Source: Echiichthys vipera
Taxonomy: Eukaryota > Chordata > Actinopteri > Perciformes > Trachinidae
Assembly (NCBI GenBank): GCA_963691815.1
Contig: OY829652.1
Span: 21,580,558 to 21,644,557, forward strand
Reading direction: 5' to 3'
DNA: 64,000 nucleotides
In this document: piece by piece, positions 44,575 through 55,070 of the stretch
Layout: the number at the start of each line of letters is the position of its first letter
Position numbering within the stretch: position 1 is the stretch's first letter
Notes under the pieces: model-generated
What the model was told of the DNA's origin: nothing
Databases searched by the model: none
What the model saw: only the letters and a program-made list of their open reading frames with translations
Program-made: the position numbers and the translations under genes

Positions 44575-45692
44575 AGAGATGTTTAGTACTACCTTCTGTC
44601 AAAATGTGATGACGTCACATAAATTTAATCATCAAAAAATAATACCTAAAAAATACATAACTCCCGCCCCTTTTGCGGTGTGGGCCCCTTTCAAAATGTG
44701 CTGACATATAATTTTGTGGTGGTTACTGTGAGCGGTGCATTGTCAAAGTATACTATGTATGGTCTTGGCAGTTCAATAGGTCATCTGCGGTTTGAAAAAA
44801 AAGCGGGAGATGTGGGGGTTACTGTGAGCGTGGCTTTGCTAAGGCATACTATGTATGTGTGGTTTTGGTAATGCAATAGGACATCTGCGGTGTCAAAAAC
44901 TATATGTCAAAACCCAACTGTTAAAAATAAATGAATAGGACATCTGCGGTGTCAAAAAACTATATGTCAAAACCCAACTGTTAAAAATAAATGTTACCTA
45001 ACGCACAAAGGAGCATTCGGGGTCATACATAGAATTGGGAGCTATAAATGTCGGTCTGAAGCAAGCAGAGAGACACTGTTTGGCGACCGAGGCACGAAGC
45101 TATGGATTTCATCTGCTGCTGTGAGTAAGTGATATATTATACTATATTTATTGATTGGATATATTGGTTGGTGTTAAAGAGGAGTAAAATTTTTATTTTA
45201 TTTCCAGCCTGGAGATATCTGATAAAGAGGTGGTGGAGGTGATGTCAGATTTTTCAAGACCTTTGAGTAAAGGTGAGTCTCCCTCCAGCAGGGATCTGTT
45301 TTAACCAGTTTTACAAAGCCCCCTGAATAACCTGAACCCTCACTCCCATATAGGGGTTGCAGTCGTTGCCCCTTCCCCCCAGGTGAGTGATTTCCCGGTG
45401 GAAAACCACACATACATAGTATGCCTTAGCAATGCCACGCTCACAGTAACCCCCACTTCTCCCGCTTTTTTTCAAACCGCAGATGACCTATTGAACTGCC
45501 AAGACCATACATAGTATACTTTGACAATGCACCGCTCACAGTAACCACCACAAAATTATATGTCAGCACATTTTGAAAGGGGCCCACGCCACAAAAGGGG
45601 CGGGAGTTATGTATTTTTTAGGTATTATTTTTTGATGATTAAATTTATGTGACGTCATCACATTTTGACAGAAGTTAGTACTAAACATCTCT
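44575..45692. mobile_element. Non-autonomous DNA transposon with ~290-bp terminal inverted repeats
   Basis: The left end (44575-44866) and right end (45402-45692) are nearly perfect reverse complements. Both termini read AGAGATGTTTAGTACTA inward, and both arms contain tgtgatgacgtcacat. The element is flanked by ATGGTT on both sides (44569-44574 and 45693-45698), a 6-bp target duplication. Subterminal units starting ggttactgtgagcg recur within each arm. The core (44867-45401) holds a ~60-bp tandem duplication (44875-44993), a TATA-like gagctataaatg near 45039, and several GT/AG splice-like sites. No transposase is visible. Long TIRs with a 6-bp duplication recall Maverick/Polinton or Dada elements, but the superfamily is open. 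Confidence 0.9.
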
Positions 45693-45737
45693 ATGGTTTC
45701 TGGCTCTAAGAGGCTGAGGCAATAAGTGCTTTGAAGA

Positions 45738-46080
45738 ACAACAAGAAGAATTCCTTTATTAGTCCCGCGAATGGGGAAATTCAATTTTTCACTCTATATT
45801 ATTTTTTCATTTTACACACAGGCCCAAAATACATGCACAGACAGGACCTATATACATGCAACCAATGGAGAGATGTTAGAGTGAGGAGGCTGCCAGTGGT
45901 CCGGCGCCCCGAGCAGTTGGGGGTTCAGTGCCTTGCTCAACAGCACCTCGGCAGTGCCCAGGAGATGAACTGGCACCTCTCCAGCCACCAGTCCACACTC
46001 GAGTCAACACAGGGACTCGAACGAGCAACCCTTCGGTTCCCAGCCCAGTCACCTATGGACTGAGCTACTACCGCCCCGTG
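45738..46080 (-). repeat. LINE-like repeat, antisense, with 'cttgctcaacagcacctcgg' body
   Basis: It starts with aattcctttattagtcccgc followed by gaatggggaaattc, and continues to gtgccttgctcaacagcacc, tcggcagtgccc, cgagcaacccttcggttccc and actgagctactaccgccc. These are, in order, phrases of a common fish repeat. The open frames at 45731-46063 and 45928-46371 lie on this repeat and are not genes. Confidence 0.7.
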
Positions 46081-46539
46081 TCTGCAGCTTGCATTCCTGT
46101 AAACTCCTTAAATGGACAGGAGGATACATTTACTGCAGTAAAGAAGGTTGTGGAGTGTTTCACTCAACTGATAGCACAGATGAAAGGTTTGGTGATTCAT
46201 TTGGTTTATCGGGGGAAGTGGCACCTTTATTTCATGAAGGAATGCCAGTTGCGGCTGTCTAGTCACAGAGGTCATCAAAAGAGAGGAGCGGAGGCAGGGG
46301 AAGATATAGATGAATATTTTAGTGTAAACCTAAGAGATTTAAGAAAAAGAATATACGTTTACCTTGCCTGACATGTGATTTTCACATTAAATTAGTCAGC
46401 TGTGCCAGTTTGTCTGAGAGGGAATATGTGACACAGACCCATATGGAGCATCATCTGTCAGTGTACTGTCTTAATCAAAGTATAGTGTCTTCTGGGAGAG
46501 ATTTAGCTTAAGTTATACTTACATAACCATTCACATAAA

Positions 46540-46690
46540 AGGAAACTGTTGTATGACTTCAAGGAGAGACTGACATCAAAGATGACAAATGCAGGATCTT
46601 CTGTTACGGCAGTTTATTGCAATGTACTGGGAGACACACACAAGTTGTTCTCTTTGAACTCAGATCAGACCACGTGGTATATACTCAAAC
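46540..46690 (-). mobile_element. LTR-like fragment, partner of 58940-59263
   Basis: The phrases gtatgacttcaaggagagac, caggatcttc, ggcagtttattgcaatgtac and gggagacac recur with small changes at about 58946-59036. On the minus strand tttattgc reads GCAATAAA, a poly(A)-type signal, suggesting an LTR in minus orientation. Borders are uncertain. Confidence 0.5.
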
Positions 46691-48060
46691 TTCATACAGC
46701 ATACAAAGATTTACAGATGTACCAATATGGTTATGCAAGTTATTGAACACACTTTGTGGCACCAAGTTGAAATATGACCTGTTAGAGTATAGACTAGGGT
46801 CCTGTTGAACATGGGCACTTACTTGGCCCACTTTCAATGTGATTGACACACACAGAAACAATCATTATACGATAAGAATTTCATTATACTCACTATATAC
46901 GTGGTGACTAGTTCTTAAAAGTAGGCTGGAGTCAGGTTTTCTTTCTTTGTATGACTAAATAAGAAAAGGCCTTGTTAGAAAGGGATGTTTAATATCTTAA
47001 TATCTTATCTGTTGAGTACATTGTGGAGAGCAGTCCTTTAGCCGAAGTCATCATTGTGTCTAAATTGCTTTGGGAGCTCAAGGTTGCAATTCCCGTGTGA
47101 AATGAAGTCACCACCTGCCGGCACTGATAGACAGCAGCCATCTGTAAAAACAATCCCTGTGCAGATGTGTGGGTGTGTTGGTTCAGGCCACAGGGGTCAG
47201 CTCCAGGTGACACTTTTAGAGGCATCTCTCACACGTCTCCTAGCAGCGAAGGAGAAATAAGAGAAATCTATTTCAGCAAATATACTTTTGTTTTAACAAC
47301 GACACATTCAATGAGGTGGTCATAACAAAGTGCACCAGTCTTATCTTTCGTCTAGAGAGCAGCGTGTTCTCATTCGTCTGTGTGAGAACAAAGAGAGAAG
47401 AGCTTTTCACAGGAAATCCATTTAAAGATCTTATTGAAGGCCAAACTGACCTGCAAGCTTCCCTTCACACTCAGGGGCTGAGACATGCAACACAGCCTAT
47501 AGGCAATATATGGATATAAAAAGGAAACATGTGCTGTAAGCAGAAAATAGGGATTTTGTTACAAAACTCCAGACATACAAACAACATATATTATACAGAC
47601 CCAAAATGTATTAGAAAGATAAGATATATGTTTAGCCTGCATAATATTTCTTGTCAGGAGTTTTATGTTGTTGTTTTTTTTGGTTTTTGCATGTCCAGGT
47701 CCCACGTTGGATTTAATCTGTGTAATGTTTTTATCTTCTTTTTTGTGAAAATTTGGACAGAAATGTTATGTGTATGTCTTTGATGGGAAACTTTGATCAA
47801 ATCAAATTAGAATTAGAATGATCTCAAGTTGAATGAGAGATTTGATGGTTTTGTCTTATTTTCGTAAAAAGAAAACCAATGTAAAATGGTCGTTATTGTG
47901 GCTATGCCTGATCTAGCCTTTGATGTGTGTAAGAGCCAACTCTTAATAGAGTAGCTGAAAAATAACTAGTAATCAGAAAACGCATACTGTGAAGGAATCT
48001 TTTTTGAGCGGAACGTTTGTTGGGTGCCTCGTTTTCAGGAGTGCAATGGAATTCTTGTCC
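46691..48060. other. Intergenic DNA upstream of etfbkmt, no gene seen
   Basis: No supported coding region or recognised repeat. AT-rich. Confidence 0.4.
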
Positions 48061-48287
48061 GACGCTATTATGCGTCCGTGTGGAAACACCCTCAGTTAGA
48101 GCAGTACGGGGATTAAACGAATGTTTGGTCTTTTATCGGTCAGTGTTGTGGTGTTTAGAGAGTTTGCTCTTTACAGACACCGTCAAATGATTGTTGAGAC
48201 GTTAAAAGAAGCTAATAACGTTATAATGCGGCTAACTTGACTAGCTAACGTTAGCTGAGCAGACAGGTTTGCAGTAAATGTAGGATA
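48061..48287 (+). promoter_or_regulatory. Presumed promoter/5'UTR of etfbkmt with an upstream ORF
   Basis: This is the 227 bp before the start codon. It contains CpG-bearing words (gacgctattatgcgtccgtg) and a ctagctaacgttagctgag tract of a kind common near fish transcription starts. An ATG at 48121 opens a 39-codon frame that stops at 48240, before the main start; if transcribed it would be an upstream ORF. No TATA box is evident. The transcription start cannot be placed. Confidence 0.4.
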
Positions 48288-48568
48288 ATGTTGGGACTTT
48301 TCACGCCCCAAACTCGTTACGTTAAACTATTTGTCAAAGCTTTGAGACAGACAAACAGGCCTGTATGTCTCTCATTCAGCTCTGAGTGTGATATACGGAC
48401 GTTTATTTCAGAGAACACAGAGATATCTGGGGAGCAGAGTCTGACCCCGGAGGTCAAACTGAGACTTTTCACCCCAAACTGCAGATTCTGGAGAGAAAGA
48501 GCAGAGCTGTGGCCCTTTGATGACCCCTACTGGGCCATATACTGGCCAGGAGGACAGGCTCTCTCAAG
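48288..48568 (+). CDS. etfbkmt: ETF-beta subunit lysine methyltransferase, exon 1
   Basis: This exon encodes residues 1-93 plus two bases of codon 94. Known family function: ETFBKMT (METTL20) is a mitochondrial SAM-dependent seven-beta-strand methyltransferase that trimethylates lysines of the electron-transfer flavoprotein beta subunit and thereby dampens its electron transfer from acyl-CoA dehydrogenases. The first ~30 residues (MLGLFTPQTRYVKLFVKALR...) are basic and poor in acidic residues, as expected of a mitochondrial targeting sequence. Then come SLTPEVKLRLFTPNCRFWRE and WPFDDPYWAIYWPGGQALSR, which match the human protein closely (LTPEIQLRLLTP, DPYWAIYWPGGQALSR). The exon ends CTCTCAAG before a GTCATA donor, phase 2. 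Confidence 0.92.
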
Positions 48569-48652
48569 GTCATATTTGATCCCCACAATTAACATGTTTT
48601 TATGTGTGTGCGGCACCGATGTTAAGTCTCATCTAGGGCCACCTCTGTGCAG
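48569..48652 (+). other. etfbkmt: 84-bp in-frame intron of etfbkmt
   Basis: The bases between CTCTCAAG and GTATCTGCTGG start GTCATA and end CTGTGCAG. Removing them joins ALSR directly to YLLDNP, as in the human protein. The length is a multiple of three and contains no in-frame stop, so the reading frame runs through it. A naive frame therefore shows a spurious 28-residue insert (SYLIPTINMFLCVC...). Confidence 0.85.
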
Positions 48653-48783
48653 GTATCTGCTGGATAACCCTGCAGTGTGTCGGGGTAAGAAGGTCCTGGA
48701 TCTGGGGAGCGGCTGCGGAGCCTCATCCATCGCTGCAAAACTTTGTGGTGCTGCCCATGTAGTTGCCAATGACATTGACACTG
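48653..48783 (+). CDS. etfbkmt: ETF-beta subunit lysine methyltransferase, exon 2
   Basis: This exon encodes residues 94-137 plus one base of codon 138. It contains the SAM-binding motif I, VLDLGSGCG (about 108-116), and the acidic segment VVANDID (about 130-136) that usually contacts the SAM ribose. The exon ends GACACTG before GTATGC, phase 1, and joins in frame to the acceptor ttgttacag before 56429. The frame running on to 48806 is intron. The following intron is 7645 bp and filled with transposon remnants. Confidence 0.93.
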
Positions 48784-49241
48784 GTATGCATCTATATTTA
48801 TTTTGACTTTTCAGCTGGTTTTCCAGCAGGGGTTGTAGCCAATTCAGTGGTCCGTCAAGTCCATCGGCAGTGGTACGGCCCAGTCTGTCGGTGGTTTTGT
48901 TTCATTTGAGACAAATAAACAGCACAAGTCATATAATTTTATCTATATAGCCTATGAAAGTATTTATTTGTTGATTCGGCCTAGATTTTTATACGGACTG
49001 TCTATTTACACCGGGTGTGGTTGGTGACTGATGGGGCTCACCTCAAGAACTCCTACAATCTAACTCACCCCAAATATTTCTAATCGATCCCACATATGTT
49101 ATTTTTATGTTGAAGGAACTTACAAGACAACTTTATTTTGAGTAAAATTAATCAGTTAATCATTCAATAAACTAAAGATAACTCACATAATCTCACAGAT
49201 CTGTGATCACACAATGTATTATTCCATCTTTCTCTGACCAC

Positions 49242-49920
49242 AGACATGCCAAACTGAGCAAACTGCCATAAAGCCCAGATTTGTGGAGGGGTGCAGTGAT
49301 GGTTGACTTTCTAGAACTATCTCCCCACTGAATCTCTGGAGCTCATCCACAGTGATCTTTGGGTTCTTCTCCCCTGAATGCTCAGTTTGGCAGGGCGGCC
49401 AGCTCTAGGAAGAGTTCTGGTCGTCCCAAACTTCTTCCATTGAAGGAATATGGAGACCACTGTGTTCTTAGGAACCTGAACTGCAGCAGAAGTTCTTTAG
49501 TGACCTCGGCCTGATCTGTGCCTTAACACAATTCTGTCTCTGTGCTCTTCAGGGGGTTCCTTTGACCTCATGATTCTCATTTGCTCTGACATGCGCTGTA
49601 AGGTCTTATATAGACAGGTGTGTGCCTTTTCTAAAAAAGTACAATCAATGTAATTAAACACAGCTGGACTCCATTAAAGGAGAAGATCCAGCTCAAGGAT
49701 GATCAGAAGAAATGGACAGCACCTCAGTTAAATATACTAGCGTCACAGCAAAGGGTCTGAATACTTACGGCCATATATCAGTTTTTGTTTTTTAATAATT
49801 TTGCACAAAATTCTACAATTCTGTGTTTTTCTATCAAAATGGGATGATGTGTGTACATGAATTAAGGGGGAAAAATCCACTCAATCATTTAAGTACCCAC
49901 TGTATGTGGAATGATTATAT
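49242..49920 (-). pseudogene. Tc1/mariner-like transposon fossil, 5' half
   Basis: Read on the minus strand, a frame starting near 49587 gives MRIMRSKEPPEEHRDRIV, then WKKFGTTRTLPRAGRPAKLS, then TITAPLHKSGLYGSL-like text in another frame. These follow the N-terminal helix-turn-helix region of Tc1-family transposases in order. It carries stops and frameshifts and lacks the catalytic half, which appears deleted at about 49242. The 5' non-coding arm (ggtctgaatacttacggcc on the plus strand) extends to about 49920. It lies antisense within intron 2 of etfbkmt and is inactive. Confidence 0.85.
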
Positions 49921-50199
49921 TGGGTATTGGACCCTAAACAAGAAACTATGCTGACCTAAGTGAAGCTAAGGTCAGCCTTATGAGCTTTACCAGATGAACA
50001 AGTCATTCCTACGAGACAGAGAGTTTATATTGCTCTGAACGTAAATGGCCTCAATCTCACCTTGGGAGACACTGTGTCATATAACCATAAGCCTAAAGAT
50101 GTAAAGCCCCTTTCAAATAATACAGCATAATTTATAATAATAAATAAAATGAAAGTAATTTTCACTCTCAATCATTTTATAAGATTACAGAGCAGACAT

Positions 50200-51770
50200 G
50201 AGTTGTTTTGTGACCTTGGGGCACAAACATTGAGCGATATCTTCATGTGAGAGTGAGTGTTTCAGTGATCAAATATATATATGTTTTAATTTCCAGTATA
50301 GAAAAATACAAAAGATCTTGTTAAAATATAATAGATTTAAAAAGATTGGAATTTGGTCCTCAGTGAAAAGTGTGTCCATAGTTGTCAGGTTCAAGCAACT
50401 TAAAACATCCAAAACTTAACAAAAGAGAGAAAGACAAGAGTTATATGTTTTACTTGCAAGGAGAACAGACAGATATGTGTTCAGTTACAATCTCCTACCG
50501 CTCTGAGGCACACTCTGCCGAGTCCTTTTTTATTTACTTTCGGTGGTTCCAAAATACAATTAGTTACAACTCTTAAGGTGAGGGGGCACACAGCTGCAAC
50601 TCAAGACAAATGGACAATTCATTGTCTTTATGACTTTACAACTCTAAGGAAGCCTTATAACATGTCCTGTCATTAATCAGTTGAGCAGGGTCTGTGTTTT
50701 CACAGATACCTTTTTGGTGACTCATCAACAGTCACGCTTATTTGATTTCTTTGACCTGCAAAACAACTCTGCACAAATCGGCTATACACACACACCAAGT
50801 AATGTTAGATTAAATGTAAAGATAATTGGAGTAAATATGGGATTACTTTATGTACAATTATTCTAACAATAATTATCTCAATATTTTAGTTACCCATCAA
50901 ATTAATGCTTTAAAAAACATCACACACAGAGCCACTGTTATTTATCCAGAAAAAAACTAAAGGGCAGATTGGTTAAGGTATAATATGAGATACAGTTCCA
51001 CTTGAAATTCTGTTCTGATATTGTTTCGAATGTGCATTTGGATGAGACACATAAAAATATTTCCACCTCCACAGAATGTAATATTCTTGTATAGCTTTCA
51101 CAATTAGCTGTTTATCATCTCCGCCTCATGGACGGAGTGAAGCCGCACAGCTGTAGTTTTACTGTAACAACAAAAACAGCAGATGAAGTTTGTCACAGAA
51201 TGAAAGGAACTGAGGAAATAAAGAATAATATTACAATGTTAAGCTACAACTGGCACCTTCCTGAGAAGAGAAGAAGCAAAACAAAGAAAGTCACATAAAA
51301 TGGAGCGCTGTCTCAAGGACCAAGGACCATCTTATCTGTTATGGCGCCAGAATAGTAAAACAACCTTTTTTACAGCCTTTTGGAGATATACCAAAAACAA
51401 TCACAGACATATCCTTAAAACTGATAACGTTAAGGCGTCTCATCATATTGTTTTTCCAACAAGAGACTTGAGGTTGAATCAGATGAAATCAGGATTTGTC
51501 TGAACAAGGAAATTATATCAAATCTTTCCTTTATTACATGTTTGAGGGGTTGTTCAAACTAATGCATTTAAACACTCTTTGTTTGTTAAAAAGGTTCCTT
51601 CAAAAAGCTAAGCTTGTATGTCCCCTGTGTCAAATCGGCACAGCTCAAATCTCTCAAAACCTTAGTACCTCTTGTTAGCTAATCACTATACCATATGATT
51701 CTTTACCTAAAAGCTGCTCCTGTGTCGGTCTTGTGCTGCTGATGCTGATCTGAATGCTTCTGCCTCGATC
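50200..51770 (+). repeat. LTR-derived repeat block, copy 1 (intron 2 of etfbkmt)
   Basis: It matches 57564-59290 in the same orientation. Shared words are tgaccttggggca, aacattgagcgatatct, catcacacacagag, atgtaatattcttgtat, gtttatcatctc, agtcacataaaatggagcgc, tgtctcaaggaccaaggacc and ctgatct.gatgcttctgcc. The region 51060-51740 aligns almost continuously with 58228-58940. Copy 1 has an extra ~650 bp (about 50245-50905) and lacks the two insertions seen in copy 2. No protein is encoded. Confidence 0.75.
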
Positions 51771-53038
51771 TTCATCAATTATAACCCAACCCAAGCTTTG
51801 TTTTTCATAAGAAAAACACAAGATAACCCCTAAAACAAAGACCCCCTTAAATAATACAGCCTTTCTTTTTTAAATGATTTAAAATACTAACGTCTGCCCT
51901 GTGGCTGTTTGCATTATTACTTTGATGATAATCAGTTAGTTTGGTAGCATTCTTTAAAATAGTTTTAGTTTAAACATAACAGAAATAAATGATGATGATG
52001 ATCTTTTGCAATATTTATATATATTTTGAATGTTGTATATGTGAGATTATTAAGCCAGAATTAAGAATGCAGTGTTTTGTGTAAAGACTAAAGAGCTTCC
52101 AACATTGATACAGGGTCAGCTTTATTTGCTTAGTAAGTGTGAACACATACAAGGAATTGAACTGTTTTTTTAAGCTAAAACCAAGGACAACAAAGATAAA
52201 CAGGATAAACAATTGACCATTATACTAGACTAATATTTTAAAAAGTATCTTCAAATATAAATATTGATTTCCAACTGGTGGGGCAATTCTAATTAACATA
52301 ATTATACTGTAAGAAGTTTGGTTTAATTAAATACAACAAAAGACAATCAGAATTCAGAGTTCAGGCGTCTGAAAAAAACATAGGGTAACACACAGCGTAT
52401 ATAGGTTAGACAAGACAGTAAGGTTATCTGGAAAGAGGGTCACAACCAAAGAAAAACAGGATCCACAGAATTATCTGTCAGATGCATTGTCTCATGACAA
52501 TACCAGTCAGTGTAGATGATACAGAGAATGCACATGTGACTGACTGTTCCTGTGGTTGAAGGTTCAACATGCTGTCTGTGTCAGCTGACAGGGAAATGCA
52601 TCCTTTCACAAACACATACAAACAAATGATTTAAACAGATGATAAACGGACACAATGCTGATCCTATTCTTTGAGCAGTGTGAAACAGGTCAGTGTGAAG
52701 GGGTGAGCAGGAGGCAGGATGTGAAGGTAGACGTTTGATGTCTAGCGGGGGAGGGTTGTGGAGGTGGGCTTATCGAACCTGCAGTAAAAAAAAATTTGGG
52801 TCGTCTGCCCGTTTCAAGTCTGCGCTGAGCACCTGCAAAAAAAGCACAGACACTGGGCCAAGAGTACCATGATAACATTCAAAACACAAGATTCATAGTG
52901 ATTTCTTAGGGGTTTCTATAACATGAAAAATACTTTCTTAGACACACTTGTAATATAGCTGTAGATGCAACCGGCATCCCAAAGATGATTGTTCATTTCT
53001 GGATTAATGTTAACTTTCAGTTTGATTATGAGAAGGCC
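51771..53038. other. Intron 2 DNA, no gene seen
   Basis: AT-rich non-coding DNA with no recognised element. Confidence 0.4.
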
Positions 53039-53392
53039 TGTGAAAGAAATTCTCTGGAGTCCTCAGTGTTTCTCAAATCAGGTCTTTACTAAAACTGTAT
53101 GCATAACAGGAGAGGCGTCCTACCAACAGCCGGGTCTCCAACAATCTCTGCTCTTCTCCATGTCCCTTCAGCTGATATACACTCACATCAAAGCACCTTA
53201 CAAACACAAGGACATCAAACTAACAAAAATACACTACCCAATGTTTATGACCCCAGTGGATGTTATCAGTGTTTTACGACCACCACTTATTCACAGCTTG
53301 ACTGTAATGTTAATCAACATACAGAAACCAAGGTTTTACATTATAAATTAAAAAACACTTACAAAGAAAGAAAAAATCCTGGTTATTTTCCA
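53039..53392 (-). mobile_element. Solo LTR (354 bp), copy 2, minus strand
   Basis: On the minus strand the unit reads TGGAAAATAACC... to ...TTTCACA, giving TG...CA ends. Flanks are aaggcc (53033-53038) and gaggcc (53393-53398), a 6-bp duplication with one difference. It aligns with 57814-58227 and in part with 24900-25342 (reverse). No internal region remains, so it is a recombination-derived solo LTR. Small open frames over it are not genes. Confidence 0.7.
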
Positions 53393-54203
53393 GAGGCCTA
53401 CGCCATATCAAACATAGGAAAAGACTAGGCCCGAAAGCCTGGTAGCCTTTGTACCTAAGCGCATGGTCACAGACAAAGAACTGCCATGCAACTCTCCCCC
53501 AACAGGTCACACCCAGGTGTGAACTCTCCAAGGGACACCAAAATGTCAGTCCATTGGCTGACCTGACATCTAGTGATGATATCACCATCATGTCTATAAA
53601 ACTGTAGGACACCCTCCTGGTCACTCTCTTTCTTGGATTCTCTTCTTGGATCCTCTTTCTTGAAATCTCTTCGCTCGAGTCAACTCTCTCCTGCTGGATC
53701 CAGGGACCAGCTGCCTGCTGCCCCTAGGCCCTGAACATGCCCCTAGGCCCTGAACATGGCCTGTTTGGAGTAGGATCATCAGCCAGGTTAACCAACCCAA
53801 CCCAATTGAGCATTACAAAGAGCGATTTGATTCCTCTTTTGTCTAAGAGCAAACGACAAGGACAAGCCTTTTTTTTTTCAACCAGCGTCCTTCACAAGGA
53901 CCAGACATTGGCTTTGTCACAACTAATCTTTCCTAGCTCATGGACTAGTAACTAACACCAACTGGGGCATCATTACATGTTATAAGACTTTATGAACGGC
54001 TAAGCACAGAACTGTGACTTTGTTACGACTGATGTTTAATGATGATTATGTGTGACTGCGTTGATTCAGTTAAGTTGAGGATGTTTTGTTAGCAATGCTC
54101 CACACGCACTAACACTCTTTTATCTATAACTTATTTGAACAGACTACACACACTCATACCTTGAATTTCAACTTCTGAGATCTGCAGCCTGCTGGCTTTT
54201 GTG
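53393..54203. other. Intron 2 DNA, LTR-like texture
   Basis: A TATA-like ctataaaactg near 53595 is followed by a pyrimidine-rich tract and a 19-bp tandem duplication of cccctaggccctgaacatg at about 53721-53758. It may be another LTR remnant, but no TG...CA borders or target duplication were found. Confidence 0.3.
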
Positions 54204-54272
54204 TGACTTATGTTCACACAATCTCGGCAGGGGTCCAAGCCCCACACCCCTCCTCCTTCTCTTTGTCTCATT

Positions 54273-54321
<49 letters not shown>

Positions 54322-55070
54322 GCTACCCTGAGTTCATTAACACATTGAACTTAAGTGAGTTTAGTAGAGAAATAGACTCACTTCTCAGTGACACGTCTGA
54401 GAACCACAACCACTGCATAAACGCATGGCCCAACACAGGAGAGCTCGGGCTAGGAGAAAGCCCACTCCTTTGATGACAACAATGTCCACATCCTGGACAG
54501 AGAGGACAGATGCTTTGAAAGAGGAGTAAAAGAAGCCATCTATGCAAAAGTAGAGAAACCATTGCTAAACAGAGGAGGAGGTCTGAGACACCACTTATCT
54601 CCAATTTACAATGCTGCCCTTTCATCCCTTCCCATGAGATCCAACAATCTAACCTCAAAGAAGAACTGTTCACAAAAGCCTCCTGTGGCTCCAACGACTG
54701 TCGTTCAGACTCAATAGAGCACTAACAAAGCCGAAACCATCTTCCCACCGACGACTACCACTCTAACAACGGTCATTGGGACTTGGGGCACAAAGGGTTC
54801 CAGTGACATCATCGGCCTTGTGAGAGGTTAAATACCTGGATCTCCACACCAGCTAGCTGGACCAGTCCCAGCCTGGTCAGATGCATAAATGAACTGATGA
54901 AGCCTCTTGGATGAGAGGTGAAACGTCTTCCTTGACAAATTCAAGTCCAGTTGCTTTTGACTGAAATTGCTTTGAGGGGACTTAAATGTTCACACAATCT
55001 CTGAAGGGGTCCAAGCCCCACATCCCTCCTCCTTCTCTCCTCTTTGGCTCATTGACACACACACACACAC
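54204..55070 (+). mobile_element. Penelope-like retroelement 3' fragment flanked by long direct repeats
   Basis: A frame at about 54455-54714 reads KAHSFDDNNVHILDREDR, then FERGVKEAIYAKVEKPLLNR, then GGGLRHHLSP. I know this as the C-terminal part of fish retroelements of the Penelope type (GIY-YIG endonuclease region). The class call is from memory. A non-coding tail follows (gaagcctcttggatgagagg). Both sides carry the same ~80-110-bp sequence (gttcacacaatctc, ggggtccaagcccca, cctcctccttctct, cattgacacacac) at about 54204-54320 and 54979-55070. A (CA)n run of 54274-54319 is part of the left copy. Long duplications of this sort fit Penelope-like insertion. Confidence 0.7.

Noticed and set aside
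44575..45692. Long palindrome as a replication origin or hairpin RNA locus
   Set aside because: The 6-bp flanking duplication and subterminal repeats show that it is a DNA transposon.
45928..46371. 147-codon open frame
   Set aside because: Its first half covers a known interspersed repeat and the rest has no family likeness.
48784..48806. Extension of the etfbkmt frame to 48806
   Set aside because: A good donor (ACTG|GTATGC) lies at 48784 and the continuation at 56429 restores the family sequence.
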